Shown here: piece by piece, positions 1-8,506 of the stretch
How positions within the stretch are numbered: the first letter of the stretch is position 1
Layout of the letters: each line of letters starts with the position of its first letter
Assembly (NCBI GenBank): GCA_018261905.1
Contig: JAGTRU010000003.1
Coordinates: 62,001-126,000, forward strand
Source: Pseudomonadota bacterium
GTDB taxonomy: Bacteria; Pseudomonadota; Gammaproteobacteria; Burkholderiales; Rhodocyclaceae
DNA: 64,000 nucleotides
Reading direction: 5' to 3'
Notes under the pieces: model-generated
What the model saw: the letters and a program-made list of their open reading frames with translations, nothing else
Told to the model about the DNA's origin: nothing
The model's database searches: none
Position numbers and translations under genes: made by a program

Positions 1-802
1 TGGTGATGCGGGCGGCCGCGATGGTGCGCACGAACTCGAAGGGGTCAAGGCGCGGATTGTCGGCCAGCGGCGTCCCAGGAATCGGTACGAGATTGTTGAT
101 CGGCACGGATTCCGGCGGCTGCGGCAGGTTGGCGAGCTGGACGATGAGCGCGGCGCGGTTCTTGCGCGACTCGCCCATGCCGACGATGCCGCCCGAGCAG
201 ACATTGATGCCGGCATCGCGCACCTGGTCGAGCGTATCGAGACGATCTTCCTGGGTATGCGTCTTGATGACCTGACCGTAGAATTCCTTGTCGGTATCGA
301 GATTGTGGTTGTAGTAGTCGAGGCCCGCTTCCTTCAGCTTCTCAGCCTGGCCTTGTTGCAACATGCCGAGCGTAACGCAAGTCTGCATACCGAGCGCCTT
401 GACTTCGCGCACCATGTCGAGCACGCGCTCGAGATCGTTATCCTTCGGCCCCTTCCAGGCGGCGCCCATGCAGAAGCGCGAAGCGCCCTTGTCCTTGGCG
501 GCCTGGGCCGCGGCCACCACCTGGTCGAGCGGCATCAGGCGCTCGCGCTCGGTATCGGTATCGTAGCGGGCCGACTGCGAGCAGTAGCCGCAATCCTCAG
601 AACAACCGCCGGTTTTGACCGAGAGCAGGGTCGAACGCTGCACGGCGTTCGGATCGAAATTTGCGCGATGCACGCCTTGCGCCCGCCAGACCAGATCCAT
701 CAGCGGCATTTCATACAGGGCGAGCACTTCGGCGAGAGTCCAGGCGGCACCGGAGGCGGCCTGCGGAAGGGAAGAAACGGCAGAGAGCGAGCTTGCTTGC
801 AT
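1..802 (-). CDS. bioB: Biotin synthase, C-terminus cut by window edge
   Basis: Radical-SAM enzyme that inserts sulfur into dethiobiotin, the last step of biotin synthesis in the cytoplasm. The reverse strand reads from an ATG at 802 and stays open to base 1, giving about 267 of the usual 320-340 residues. The radical-SAM cluster motif CSEDCGYC (CxxxCxxC) lies at residues 67-74, preceded by the family-typical LLSVKTGGC. Near the truncated end the reading [12 protein letters not shown] matches the conserved late region of BioB. It is divergent from comF, with 77 bp between the starts, a common arrangement in betaproteobacteria. Confidence 0.95.
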   Translation of the reverse strand, partial: MQASSLSAVSSLPQAASGAAWTLAEVLALYEMPLMDLVWRAQGVHRANFDPNAVQRSTLLSVKTGGCSEDCGYCSQSARYDTDTERERLMPLDQVVAAAQAAKDKGASRFCMGAAWKGPKDNDLERVLDMVREVKALGMQTCVTLGMLQQGQAEKLKEAGLDYYNHNLDTDKEFYGQVIKTHTQEDRLDTLDQVRDAGINVCSGGIVGMGESRKNRAALIVQLANLPQPPESVPINNLVPIPGTPLADNPRLDPFEFVRTIAAARIT

Positions 803-826
803 GAATGGCCTTGCTGAAAAAATTCG

Positions 827-854
827 TTGAAAATGCAACTACGAGCGCTACGAT
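827..854 (+). promoter_or_regulatory. Candidate sigma-70 promoter of comF
   Basis: TTGAAA at 827-832 and TACGAT at 849-854 are separated by 16 bp, in the short gap between divergent bioB and comF. Transcription from here would start near 861, which supports the GTG start of comF at 880 over the upstream ATG at 805. Judged by eye only. Confidence 0.4.
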
Positions 855-879
855 AATTCTGAATTACCGAAAGCCCAAG

Positions 880-1596
880 GTGACAATTTTACCCCAGCCC
901 CATCCGCTGCGACAGTTCGGGCAGCAACTGACCGATCTGCTGCTGCCCGGCAGTTGCCTGCTCTGTGGCGCCGACAGCGGCAGGGCGCCGTTCTGCCCGG
1001 CCTGCGCCGCCGACCTCCCGCCCCTGCCGGCGGCGCGCTGCCCACAATGCGGCGAACCCAGCACGCAGGGCGAGCGCTGCGGCAGTTGCCTTAAGGAACC
1101 GCCCCACTTTGCCGGCACGCTGGCGCTTTTCCGCTACGATTTTCCGGCCGACCGCATCATTCACGCCTTGAAATATGGCCACCAACTGGCCGTTGCCGAC
1201 TGGCTCGGCGAGCTATTGGCGGCGCGGCTAGGCGGCCGGCAATTCGACCTGGTCGTGCCCTTGCCGCTCCACCCTGACCGTTTGCGCGAACGCGGCTTCA
1301 ATCAGGCCGTCGAAATCGCCCGAGCGCTCATTCGAGCATCCAAGCAAAAACTGGCGGTGGATTGTCTGTTCCGAATTCGCGCCACGCCGCCGCAAGCCGC
1401 ACTGGCCTTGAAAGACAGGGTGCGCAATGTCCGCCAGGCTTTTGAATGCCGCCGGGAGATCAGCGGCCAGCACATCCTGCTGATCGACGACGTGATGACC
1501 AGCGGCGCCACACTGAACGAAGCAACCCGCATTCTCATGCTGCACGGCGCCCGCCGGGTCGACGTGGCGGTGGCGGCGCGGGCCTTGAAACATTAG
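880..1596 (+). CDS. comF: ComF family protein (phosphoribosyltransferase-like)
   Basis: ComF-family protein: an N-terminal cysteine-rich zinc-finger segment with several CxxC pairs (CLLCG, CPAC, CPQCG, CGSC) followed by a type I phosphoribosyltransferase fold with the PRPP-loop motif LLIDDVMTSGAT near residue 200. Members act in DNA uptake or nucleotide salvage; the exact reaction is not established. The frame is open from an ATG at 805, but that start abuts bioB and lies upstream of the likely promoter, so the GTG at 880 (MTILPQPHPLR) is preferred, giving 238 residues. It sits between bioB (divergent) and trmL (same strand, 54 bp downstream). Confidence 0.88.
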   Translation: MTILPQPHPLRQFGQQLTDLLLPGSCLLCGADSGRAPFCPACAADLPPLPAARCPQCGEPSTQGERCGSCLKEPPHFAGTLALFRYDFPADRIIHALKYGHQLAVADWLGELLAARLGGRQFDLVVPLPLHPDRLRERGFNQAVEIARALIRASKQKLAVDCLFRIRATPPQAALALKDRVRNVRQAFECRREISGQHILLIDDVMTSGATLNEATRILMLHGARRVDVAVAARALKH

Positions 1597-1650
1597 GCGA
1601 CACTTTCGTGTTTTAATCCGCAGCCCTGTCCCGCCCTCGAAATCTACCCA

Positions 1651-2115
1651 GTGATCGCCGTCGTCCTCTACCAGCCGGAAATTCCGCCCAATACCGGCAA
1701 CATCATTCGTCTGTGCGCCAACACCGGCGCCGAACTGCATCTGGTCGAACCCCTGGGGTTTGACATCACCGACAAGGGCTTGCGCCGGGCTGGCCTCGAT
1801 TATCACGAATACGCCCGCGTATCCCGGCACGCCGACTGGGCGGCCTGCAAAGCCGCCCTGGCCGGCCGGCGCCTGCTGGCGATGACCACCAAGGGACAGG
1901 CCAGCCCCTATTCACTGAGCTTGCAAAGCGACGATGTCTTTGTCTTCGGCCGGGAAACCAGCGGCCTGCCGCCGGATGTGCTCGCCGAGTTTCCCCCGGA
2001 ACAGCGCCTGCGCCTGCCGATGCAGCCGGGCCAACGCAGCCTCAATCTGTCGAATGCGGCGGCCGTGACCGTCTTCGAAGCCTGGCGCCAGGGCGGCTTC
2101 GCCGGCTCGCTTTAG
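1651..2115 (+). CDS. trmL: tRNA (cytidine(34)-2'-O)-methyltransferase
   Basis: SPOUT-class methyltransferase that 2'-O-methylates the wobble base of tRNA-Leu isoacceptors. At 154 residues it has the normal TrmL length and the knot motifs: NTGNIIRLCANTG near residue 15, FGRETSGLP near residue 100 and RSLNLSNAAAV near residue 130. Translation starts at GTG 1651 directly with IAVVLYQPEIPPNTG, typical for the family. Its stop overlaps the convergent gpsA stop by 4 bp (2112-2115), so the two transcripts must read into each other or end within coding sequence. Confidence 0.93.
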   Translation: MIAVVLYQPEIPPNTGNIIRLCANTGAELHLVEPLGFDITDKGLRRAGLDYHEYARVSRHADWAACKAALAGRRLLAMTTKGQASPYSLSLQSDDVFVFGRETSGLPPDVLAEFPPEQRLRLPMQPGQRSLNLSNAAAVTVFEAWRQGGFAGSL

Positions 2116-3101
2116 GCGGCCTCTTCCTTCGGATCGCGGGCCATGAGCTGTTCGACGGCCTGCGCCGCGCTCAGCCGGCCATCCAGCACGGCCGCCACAG
2201 CCTTACAGATGGGCATATCGACCCCTAACTGGCTGGCCAGACGATCAACCTCGCGCGCCGTATAAACCCCTTCGGCAACATGCCCCAGCTCGGCCAGAAT
2301 CTGCGCCAGCGACTTGTTCTCGGCCAGCCCCAGACCAACCCGGCGGTTGCGCGAGAGATCGCCGGTGCAAGTCAGGATCAGGTCGCCCATGCCGGCCAGG
2401 CCCATGAAGGTCTCGCGTTGCGCCCCAAGGGCCAGACCAAGGCGGGCAATTTCGGCCAGACCGCGGGTGATCAGCGCCGCCCGGGAATTGAGACCGAGCC
2501 CCAAACCATCGCAGGCGCCAGTAGCGATCGCCAACACATTCTTGACGGCACCGCCAACCTCGACACCGACCAGATCGTCGTTGGCATAGACGCGCAGACG
2601 ACTGGTATGCAACTGGCGCGCCGCCTCGCGGGCAAAAATCCGGTTATTGGCCGCCAAGGCGACCGCAGTTGGCTGACCGGCCGCCACCTCTTCGGCAAAA
2701 CTCGGACCGGACAAGGCACCGCACACCGCGTTCGGTCCCAGCACGTCGGTGACCACCTGATGCGGCAGCTTGCCGCTGCCCGCTTCAAAGCCCTTGCACA
2801 CCCAGAGGAGAGGCTGAGTCGAGCCGAGAGCGCGCAAATATTCAGCCGTCGGTCGCAAGCCGGCGGTCGGCGTAGCCACCACCAGCAGATCGGCCGCCGC
2901 CACTGCCGCCGCGAAATCGATCGACACCCTGACCGTGGCGGGCAGCTTGTAGCCGGGGAAGAAACGGCTGTTTTCCCGCGTCTTCAGCAAATCGGCGGCC
3001 ACATCCTCTTCCCGCGACCAGAGCGTGACCTCGTGCTTGCCGGCAAAGGCGATGGCGAGGGCCGTGCCCCAAGCGCCGGCCCCGAGCAAGGTGATATTCA
3101 T
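2112..3101 (-). CDS. gpsA: NAD(P)H-dependent glycerol-3-phosphate dehydrogenase
   Basis: Makes sn-glycerol 3-phosphate from dihydroxyacetone phosphate for phospholipid synthesis in the cytoplasm. The 329-residue protein starts MNITLLGAGAWGTA, a classic Rossmann dinucleotide-binding loop, has the SGPSFAEEV motif near residue 130 and the catalytic-lysine segment GGAVKNVLAIATG near residue 183. It is the last gene of the leftward run arsR-rhodanese-grxC-secB-SH3-gpsA and overlaps the preceding SH3 gene by 4 bp. secB-gpsA linkage is widespread in proteobacteria. Confidence 0.96.
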   Translation of the reverse strand: MNITLLGAGAWGTALAIAFAGKHEVTLWSREEDVAADLLKTRENSRFFPGYKLPATVRVSIDFAAAVAAADLLVVATPTAGLRPTAEYLRALGSTQPLLWVCKGFEAGSGKLPHQVVTDVLGPNAVCGALSGPSFAEEVAAGQPTAVALAANNRIFAREAARQLHTSRLRVYANDDLVGVEVGGAVKNVLAIATGACDGLGLGLNSRAALITRGLAEIARLGLALGAQRETFMGLAGMGDLILTCTGDLSRNRRVGLGLAENKSLAQILAELGHVAEGVYTAREVDRLASQLGVDMPICKAVAAVLDGRLSAAQAVEQLMARDPKEEAA

Positions 3102-3547
3102 AGACCCCAGACCTGGTTGGCGCGAACATAGCCGACGCTACCATCACGCAGGCGTATCTTGGCCCAGCCGGGCGAAGCTGCCTCGACGAAGTCGACCGCC
3201 ACCCATTTTTCCAACTGACCGAGAACCGGCGCCTCCGGCTTGTCCGCCTGATGCATTTCAGCCCTCGCCGCCGTCACGATCAGGGTCCGCCGCTCACTGA
3301 CTTGTCGCGACTCGATCCAGGCCAGCGTGCCTTCGGCATCGCGCACCTTGAACCAGCCCTCCAGCCGAACTACCACTTCAACCGGGGTCTGCGCCTTGAT
3401 CAGATAGAGCTTCTTGCCCTTCTGCGACGGCGCATCGTAAAGAATCGCCGCCGGCACGTCGACCGAGCGATAGTCGATCGCCGAAGCGCCTCCGGCGACA
3501 CCGAGCAGTAAAAGGACAGCCAGCGTCCGACGGACCATGGTCATCAT
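3098..3547 (-). CDS. Secreted SH3-domain protein
   Basis: 149 residues with a signal peptide (MVRRTLAVLLLLGVAGGASA) and two bacterial SH3-like repeats: one around residues 30-80 with GWFKVRDAEGTLAWIE and one around 95-149 ending GWAKIRLRDGSVGYVRANQVWGL. Such domains bind cell-wall or protein ligands in the periplasm; no enzymatic domain is present. ATG codons lie at 3547, 3544 and 3538; the last gives the neatest signal peptide, and no clear ribosome-binding site separates them. It lies directly after the secB stop and overlaps gpsA by 4 bp, so translation is probably coupled. The specific ligand is unknown. Confidence 0.85.
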   Translation of the reverse strand: MMTMVRRTLAVLLLLGVAGGASAIDYRSVDVPAAILYDAPSQKGKKLYLIKAQTPVEVVVRLEGWFKVRDAEGTLAWIESRQVSERRTLIVTAARAEMHQADKPEAPVLGQLEKWVAVDFVEAASPGWAKIRLRDGSVGYVRANQVWGL

Positions 3548-4006
3548 TTACTGAATGGTCGGCTCAGCCGGAGCCGCGGCCTGCTCCTGCAGACGCTGCA
3601 TGTACATGGCTTCGAAATTGACCGGCTGCAGCACGATGGGCTGGAAGCCGGCACGCGTCACGGCGTCGGAAATCGCTTCCCGGGCATAGGGGAAGAGAAT
3701 GTTTGGGCAAGCCACGGCGATCAGCGGCTGCACCTGATCTTCCGGCACATTGACGATGCGGAAGACGCCGCCCTGACCGACTTCGACCAGGAACACCGTC
3801 TTCTCGCCCAGCTTGGCCGTCACGGTGACCGTCAGCACGACTTCGAAAACGCCTTCGCCAACCGGGCGGCCACTGCTCGCCAAATGGATTTCGACCTGCG
3901 GCGCTTCCTGTTCCAGGAAAATTTCCGGGGCATTCGGCACCTCGACGGACAAATCCTTGACATAGAGCTTTTCGATCCCGAAGACGGGCTGTTCGTTTTG
4001 TTCCAT
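3548..4006 (-). CDS. secB: Protein-export chaperone SecB
   Basis: Cytosolic tetrameric chaperone that keeps preproteins unfolded and hands them to SecA. 152 residues, the usual length, with the core strand FGIEKLYVKDLSVEVPNAP at the start and CPNILFPYAREAISDAVTRAGF in two adjoining parts near residue 100, both diagnostic of SecB. A Gln/Ala-rich tail ends the protein. Gene order grxC-secB-SH3-gpsA on the same strand is close to the standard betaproteobacterial arrangement; 29 bp separate it from grxC. Confidence 0.96.
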   Translation of the reverse strand: MEQNEQPVFGIEKLYVKDLSVEVPNAPEIFLEQEAPQVEIHLASSGRPVGEGVFEVVLTVTVTAKLGEKTVFLVEVGQGGVFRIVNVPEDQVQPLIAVACPNILFPYAREAISDAVTRAGFQPIVLQPVNFEAMYMQRLQEQAAAPAEPTIQ

Positions 4007-4035
4007 TATTTTCTTTCAGTAAGTGGTTGGATAAT

Positions 4036-4302
4036 TCAGATGGCGCCGGCCAGCAACGCCTTCAATTCACCGGCAGCATCAAGCGCGTAGAGATCGTCGC
4101 AACCCCCGACATGGGTTTCCCCGATGAAGATTTGCGGCACCGTCCGGCGCTTGGTTTTCTGCATCATTTCATCACGCCGCTCGGGATCGAGATCGACGCG
4201 AACCTCCTCGATCGCCGTCACGCCGCGCTCGCTCAGCAAGCGCTTGGCACGAATGCAGTACGGACAGACCGCGGTCGTATACATCAGCACCCGGGCCGTC
4301 AT
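4036..4302 (-). CDS. grxC: Glutaredoxin 3
   Basis: Small thiol-disulfide oxidoreductase using glutathione. 88 residues with the dithiol active site CPYC at residues 13-16, the cis-proline motif TVPQIFIG near residue 55 and the GSH-binding GGCDDLYAL near residue 66. The start ATG overlaps the upstream rhodanese stop by 4 bp (ATGA), indicating translational coupling. With the rhodanese and the ArsR regulator it forms a thiol/sulfane-sulfur-handling group ahead of secB. Confidence 0.95.
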   Translation of the reverse strand: MTARVLMYTTAVCPYCIRAKRLLSERGVTAIEEVRVDLDPERRDEMMQKTKRRTVPQIFIGETHVGGCDDLYALDAAGELKALLAGAI

Positions 4303-4730
4303 TTATTGCGACTTCCCTTCTTGACCGGATAACCGGCCCCGACCCAGGCATCAACGCCGCCGGCCAGGCTATGCACATTGCTGAAACCGAGCTTGGCCAG
4401 CGCGCCGCAGCCCTTGACCGAGCGCACGCCGGCCGCACAACAGACGATCAGCGGCTTGTCCTTGAATTTCTCGATCTCGCTGACGCGATCGCCCAGCTTG
4501 CTGAGCGGAATATTTTTCGCATCTGGTAGATGGCCGGCGGCGAATTCATCGACTTCGCGGACATCGATCACCTGGGCATCCTGCCGATTGATCAACAGCG
4601 TCGCCGCGGCCGGCGTCAGCTCGTTGGCGCCGGAACGCATAAACAAGGGCCAGAGCAGACCAAGGCCACTGATCATGACAATCGAGATGAGCAGGATGTT
4701 CTGGTTGATAAACTCCATCGGTATCGGCAT
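4299..4730 (-). CDS. Membrane-anchored rhodanese-like protein
   Basis: 143 residues: an N-terminal membrane segment (about 11-28) followed by a single rhodanese domain. The active-site loop CAAGVRS begins at Cys98 (preceded by Cys97) and the entrance motif VIDVREVDEFAAGHLPDA lies near residues 54-71, so sulfurtransferase activity is likely. Family knowledge: such proteins move sulfane sulfur between persulfide donors and thiols. It starts only 3 bp after the arsR stop and overlaps grxC by 4 bp. Its pairing with an ArsR repressor carrying a BigR-like cysteine layout suggests induction by sulfide or persulfide. Confidence 0.88.
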   Translation of the reverse strand: MPIPMEFINQNILLISIVMISGLGLLWPLFMRSGANELTPAAATLLINRQDAQVIDVREVDEFAAGHLPDAKNIPLSKLGDRVSEIEKFKDKPLIVCCAAGVRSVKGCGALAKLGFSNVHSLAGGVDAWVGAGYPVKKGSRNK

Positions 4731-4733
4731 TAC

Positions 4734-5051
4734 TTAATTCTCCACACCACAAAAAACTTCGCGCATCATACCGACGAGCTGCAGGGTGCGCTGATCGCCC
4801 ACCCGATAAAAAACACGATTGGCATCCTTGCGCGTCAGCAAAACGCCTTTTTCACGCAAAATGGCCAAATGTTGGGATATGTTGCTCTGCGAGGTACCGA
4901 CACTATCGACGATATCCTGCACGCAGGCTTCCTGATCGCCCACCACGCAAAGGATCTTCAAGCGGAGCGGGTGCGCGATGGCTTTCAGCGCGCGCGCCGC
5001 CATCTCGATATGTTCCTGCTTTTCGATCAGATTGAAGGAGGGTTTTTCCAA
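4734..5051 (-). CDS. ArsR-family transcriptional regulator (possible persulfide sensor)
   Basis: 105-residue winged-helix regulator of the ArsR/SmtB type: LRLKILCVVG (helix 2) near residue 29, recognition helix TSQSNISQHLAILREKGVL near residues 54-71 and wing TRKDANRVFYRV. Cysteines at 35, 43 and 101 resemble the helix-2/helix-5 pair of the BigR/SqrR persulfide sensors (about 41 and 107 in those proteins) rather than the metal site of classical ArsR. It heads the leftward run with a rhodanese 3 bp downstream, which fits reactive-sulfur control. The sensing role is inference; an arsenite or other metal role cannot be excluded. Confidence 0.85.
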   Translation of the reverse strand: MEKPSFNLIEKQEHIEMAARALKAIAHPLRLKILCVVGDQEACVQDIVDSVGTSQSNISQHLAILREKGVLLTRKDANRVFYRVGDQRTLQLVGMMREVFCGVEN

Positions 5052-5058
5052 GATGATA

Positions 5059-5101
5059 AAACCTCGTTATGGGTTAATGGATCATTATAAAATAACGGTT
5101 T
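5059..5101 (-). promoter_or_regulatory. Candidate arsR promoter with flanking inverted repeat
   Basis: On the minus strand a perfect TATAAT lies at 5089-5084, upstream of the arsR start at 5051. It is flanked by an imperfect inverted repeat: AAACCTCGTTAT at 5059-5070 and ATAACGGTTT at 5092-5101 (reverse complement AAACCGTTAT). This layout suits autorepression by the ArsR protein. No good -35 was found. Confidence 0.4.
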
Positions 5102-5204
5102 GGGTTTCGCCGACCTTAATCATCCCCCCCTTCGAGAACCGTGCGTGCAAATTCGCTCAGTAGCGCCCCGCCCAGCTTCGCGATCTGAGCAACAGGAAAA
5201 CCCA

Positions 5205-6602
5205 GTGCACCATTGGCCCCGCGCTTCGAGCAACAACCGCCCAGCCCCCCTGGGCCTGGCGCTACTGGCCGCCTTGCTGCTCACCGCCGCCCCGATTGCG
5301 GCCAAACCACCGGCCGAGAAAAAAGCCGCCAGCCCGACTTCGACGCCGGAAATTGCCGAGAAACAGGCCGACCTCGGCGAATTGCGCAACCGCCTCGATG
5401 GCCTGCGCAAGGATCTCAGCACCAGCGAGGGCAACAAGGCCGATGCCGCCGACCGCCTGCGCGAATCGGAACGTCAGATTTCCCGCCTGCAGCGCGAACT
5501 GCTCGAGCTCGCCGAACAACGCGAGCAATTGGAGAAGAAACTCAATAGCCTGGAACAGCAGTCGCACGAACTGGGCGCCACCCTCTCCCAGCAGCAGGCG
5601 CAGCTAGAAAAACTGCTCTACAAGCAATACCTGCGCGGCACCCCGGATTCGCTGCAACTGCTGCTCAACGGCAACGATCCCAACCAGATGGCGCGCGACC
5701 TGCACTACATGTCGGCCATTGCGCTATCCCGCGCCGAGCTGATGGGCGAAGTCAATGCCACACTGGAACGCAAGAAAGCCCTGGCCGCCGACACCAAGGA
5801 ACGGGCCAACGAATTGCAGGAAGTCGCGGCGCAACAGCAGCAACGACGGGCCGAACTGGAAAAGCAGCGCGAGGAACGGAAAAAGCTGTACGGCCAGATC
5901 TCCGACAAGGTGAACGCCCAGCGCAAGGAAATCGGCAATCTGCAACAAAACGAGAAACGCCTGACCCAGTTGATCGACCGCCTGGCGAAAATTCTTGCCG
6001 CCCAGGCGGCGCAGGCCGCCCAAGCCGCCCGCGCGGCAGAACAGGCACGGGCCGCCGAAGCGGCCCGCCTGGCCGAAGCCAACAAACGAAAAGCGCGGCC
6101 GCCACCGGAGGCCAAAGAAGCGCCCCGCGTCGCCCAGAATAGCGAACCGCCCCGCCCAAAAACCAGTCCAGCCGAAAATCACTTCGAACCGGTCGCCAGC
6201 GATGGCAGCTTTGCCCGTCACAAAGGCAATCTGCGCCTGCCGGTACGCGGCTCGGTAGCCGGCCGTTTCGGCTCGCCACGCGACGGCGGCGGCACCTGGC
6301 GCGGCCTCTTCATCAAGGCCGGCAATGGCAGCGAGGTCAAGGCGGTGGCCGGTGGACGCGTCGTCTTCGCCGACTGGATGCGCGGTTTCGGCAACCTGCT
6401 GATCGTCGACCACGGTGACGCCTATTTATCCATTTACGGCAATAACGAATCGCTGCTCAAACAGGTCGGGCAAGCCGTAAAAGGCGGAGAAACGGTGGCC
6501 ACCGTCGGCAATAGCGGGGGCAATCCGGATTCCGGTTTATACTTTGAACTCCGCCACCAAGGGCAACCGATCGACCCGATGAAATGGGCTAGTTTGAAAT
6601 GA
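5205..6602 (+). CDS. envC: EnvC-like murein hydrolase activator (degenerate LytM)
   Basis: 465-residue periplasmic protein: a signal/anchor segment (about 12-30), a long Gln/Glu/Lys-rich coiled coil (roughly 50-260), a Pro/Ala linker and a C-terminal LytM/M23 domain. The zinc-binding HxxxD and HxH positions of active LytM enzymes are replaced (TWRGLFIKA and GLYFELR here), as in EnvC, which activates amidases rather than cutting murein. The start is taken as GTG 5205 because AGGAAA at 5194-5199 is correctly spaced and a signal sequence follows; the frame is open 35 codons further upstream. It overlaps ctp by 4 bp. Confidence 0.87.
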   Translation: MHHWPRASSNNRPAPLGLALLAALLLTAAPIAAKPPAEKKAASPTSTPEIAEKQADLGELRNRLDGLRKDLSTSEGNKADAADRLRESERQISRLQRELLELAEQREQLEKKLNSLEQQSHELGATLSQQQAQLEKLLYKQYLRGTPDSLQLLLNGNDPNQMARDLHYMSAIALSRAELMGEVNATLERKKALAADTKERANELQEVAAQQQQRRAELEKQREERKKLYGQISDKVNAQRKEIGNLQQNEKRLTQLIDRLAKILAAQAAQAAQAARAAEQARAAEAARLAEANKRKARPPPEAKEAPRVAQNSEPPRPKTSPAENHFEPVASDGSFARHKGNLRLPVRGSVAGRFGSPRDGGGTWRGLFIKAGNGSEVKAVAGGRVVFADWMRGFGNLLIVDHGDAYLSIYGNNESLLKQVGQAVKGGETVATVGNSGGNPDSGLYFELRHQGQPIDPMKWASLK

Positions 6603-8017
6603 GCAAAACAAAAACCATCAGCTTGGCCTTAGGCAGCTTCGTCGCCGGCGCCCTCATCAGCCTCCACCTGCCGGCCCTGGCCGAAAAGGACGTCAAGACC
6701 GGCCTGCCGATTGACGAGCTGCGCACCTTTGCCGAGGTCTACAGCGCCATCAAGCAGGGCTACGTCGAACCGGTCGACGACAAGAAGATGATCACCAATG
6801 CCATTTCCGGCATGCTCTCCAATCTCGACCCGCACTCCGCCTACCTTGACGCCGATTCCTTCAAGGATCTGCAGGTCGGCACCCAGGGCGAGTTCGGCGG
6901 TCTGGGCATCGAAGTCGGCATGGAAGACGGTCTGGTCAAGGTCGTCTCGCCGATCGAGGACACCCCGGCCTACCGCGCCGGCCTGAAGGCTGGCGACCTG
7001 ATATTCAAGCTCGACGATACGCCGGTCAAGGGCCTGACCTTGAGCGACGCCGTCAAGAAAATGCGCGGCAAACCGAAGACGCCGATCAAGCTGTCGATCA
7101 TTCGCAAGGGTGAGTCCAAACCGCTCGAAGTCACGCTGATTCGCGAAGTAATCAAGGTCCAGAGCGTCAAGTCGAAGTTGGTCGATGGCTACGGCTGGGT
7201 GCGCATCACCCAGTTCCAGGAAAACACCGTGGCCGAACTGGCCAAGCATATCGGCGGCCTGTACAAGGACGGCAACAAGCCCAAAGGCCTCGTCCTCGAC
7301 CTGCGCAACGATCCGGGCGGCCTGCTCAACGGGGCCATCGGCGTATCCGCCGCCTTCCTGCCGCCGGATACGAAAGTCGTCTCGACCGACGGCCGCACCG
7401 AAGACGCCAAGCAGGAATTCCGCGCCCGCGCCCAGGACTACCTGCGCGGCAGCAAGGAAGATCCGCTGAAAACGCTACCCGTCGATGTCAAGAAAATCGC
7501 CATGGTCGTACTGGTCAATGGCGGCTCCGCCTCGGCCTCCGAAATCGTCGCCGGCGCCCTGCAGGACCACAAGCGCGCCATCGTCGTCGGCACTCAGACC
7601 TTCGGCAAGGGCTCCGTCCAGTCGGTGCTGCCGCTGCCCGGCAATACCGCCATCAAGCTGACCACGGCCCGCTACTACACCCCTGACGGCCGCTCAATCC
7701 AGGCCAAGGGTATCGTCCCCGACATCGTCGTCGAAGAGTCGGCCAACGGCAGCAGCGGCATGCATCTCCGCGAAGCCGACCTGGATCGCCACCTGATCAA
7801 CGACAAGGAAAAGGAAGCCGCCAAGGAGGCGACCAAGCAGGAAGCCAAGCCGGCGGCTAAAACCACGGCCAAACCCGGCAAGGACAAGAACAAGGAAGAC
7901 GGCGAAGACGATCTGCCGGCCCGCCTGGAGTATGCCAGCCCGGCCGACTACCAGTTCCAGCAGGCGCTCAATCTTCTCAAGGGCTTGCAGATCATGCAGA
8001 ATAAGACGAAGGACTGA
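6599..8017 (+). CDS. ctpA: S41 family carboxy-terminal processing protease
   Basis: 472 residues with an N-terminal signal/anchor, a PDZ domain (about 95-180, FGGLGIEVG and IEDTPAYRAGLKAGD) and the S41 catalytic core. The Ser/Lys dyad is visible in GGSASASEIVAGAL and TFGKGSVQ between about residues 310 and 345. CtpA-type proteases trim periplasmic proteins, often cell-wall hydrolases and their regulators. The start ATG overlaps the envC stop by 4 bp, and envC-ctp pairing is common in proteobacteria. A Lys/Ala/Glu-rich insertion near residues 400-435 is low complexity. Confidence 0.94.
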   Translation: MSKTKTISLALGSFVAGALISLHLPALAEKDVKTGLPIDELRTFAEVYSAIKQGYVEPVDDKKMITNAISGMLSNLDPHSAYLDADSFKDLQVGTQGEFGGLGIEVGMEDGLVKVVSPIEDTPAYRAGLKAGDLIFKLDDTPVKGLTLSDAVKKMRGKPKTPIKLSIIRKGESKPLEVTLIREVIKVQSVKSKLVDGYGWVRITQFQENTVAELAKHIGGLYKDGNKPKGLVLDLRNDPGGLLNGAIGVSAAFLPPDTKVVSTDGRTEDAKQEFRARAQDYLRGSKEDPLKTLPVDVKKIAMVVLVNGGSASASEIVAGALQDHKRAIVVGTQTFGKGSVQSVLPLPGNTAIKLTTARYYTPDGRSIQAKGIVPDIVVEESANGSSGMHLREADLDRHLINDKEKEAAKEATKQEAKPAAKTTAKPGKDKNKEDGEDDLPARLEYASPADYQFQQALNLLKGLQIMQNKTKD

Positions 8018-8035
8018 TTCCCCGTGGGAGGAATG

Positions 8036-8437
8036 ATGGCTTCTACCGATCTGAAGAAACATCGCAACATCCTGTTCGCCAAGTTCCCGCCCGGCCAGGT
8101 GCCGGAAGCGGCTGACGACCTGAAACGTATCGACGAAGTGGAAGTCGCCCCGAAGACCGAAAAACGGGAGGTCGAGGTGACCTACGAGTTGTTGCAGCAC
8201 ACGCTGCTGGAACTCGAGGAGCACCTCGAGGACAAGGGCTACCACCTCGACAACACGCTGATGAGCAAGCTGACCCGAGCCCTGATCCATTATGTCGAGG
8301 ACACCCAGCTCCACAATCTGGCGGCGCCCGAAAAGCGCCTGAAACGTTCGGCCGACGAAGCCTACGTTCAGGCCTGGGAACACCACCCGCACGGCGATTA
8401 CGACGAAACCCCGGCCGAGTGGCGAGAGTATAAGTAG
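8036..8437 (+). CDS. Conserved small acidic protein of unknown function
   Basis: 133 residues, soluble, charged, predicted mostly helical (for example LLQHTLLELEEHLEDKG near residue 55). No cysteines, no membrane segment and no domain that I recognise. GGGAGG at 8026-8031 precedes two adjacent ATGs (8033, 8036); the second is better spaced, and the GTG at 8024 is part of the Shine-Dalgarno region. It follows ctp by 18 bp on the same strand, so it may be the third gene of that operon. Its stop codon runs straight into the first copy of the GGATCGAG repeat. Confidence 0.7.
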   Translation: MASTDLKKHRNILFAKFPPGQVPEAADDLKRIDEVEVAPKTEKREVEVTYELLQHTLLELEEHLEDKGYHLDNTLMSKLTRALIHYVEDTQLHNLAAPEKRLKRSADEAYVQAWEHHPHGDYDETPAEWREYK

Positions 8438-8506
8438 CTATTAGGATTGAGGATCGAGCTGTTAGCAAAACCACTCGATCCTCGATCCTAACAACTCGAT
8501 CCTAAA
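8438..8506. repeat. GGATCGAG palindromic intergenic repeat, copy 1
   Basis: Arms TTAGGATTGAGGATCGAG (8441-8458) and CTCGATCCTCGATCCTAA (8474-8491) pair over 18 bp with one G-T wobble. The 15-nt loop CTGTTAGCAAAACCA (8459-8473) is the exact reverse complement of the copy 2 loop. A further half-unit, ACTCGATCCTAAA, abuts the moeB ATG at 8507, so moeB has no Shine-Dalgarno other than what the repeat supplies. Confidence 0.8.

Noticed and set aside
805..879. Upstream ATG start for comF
   Set aside because: It would begin 3 bp from the divergent bioB start, before the likely promoter, and adds residues not seen in the family.
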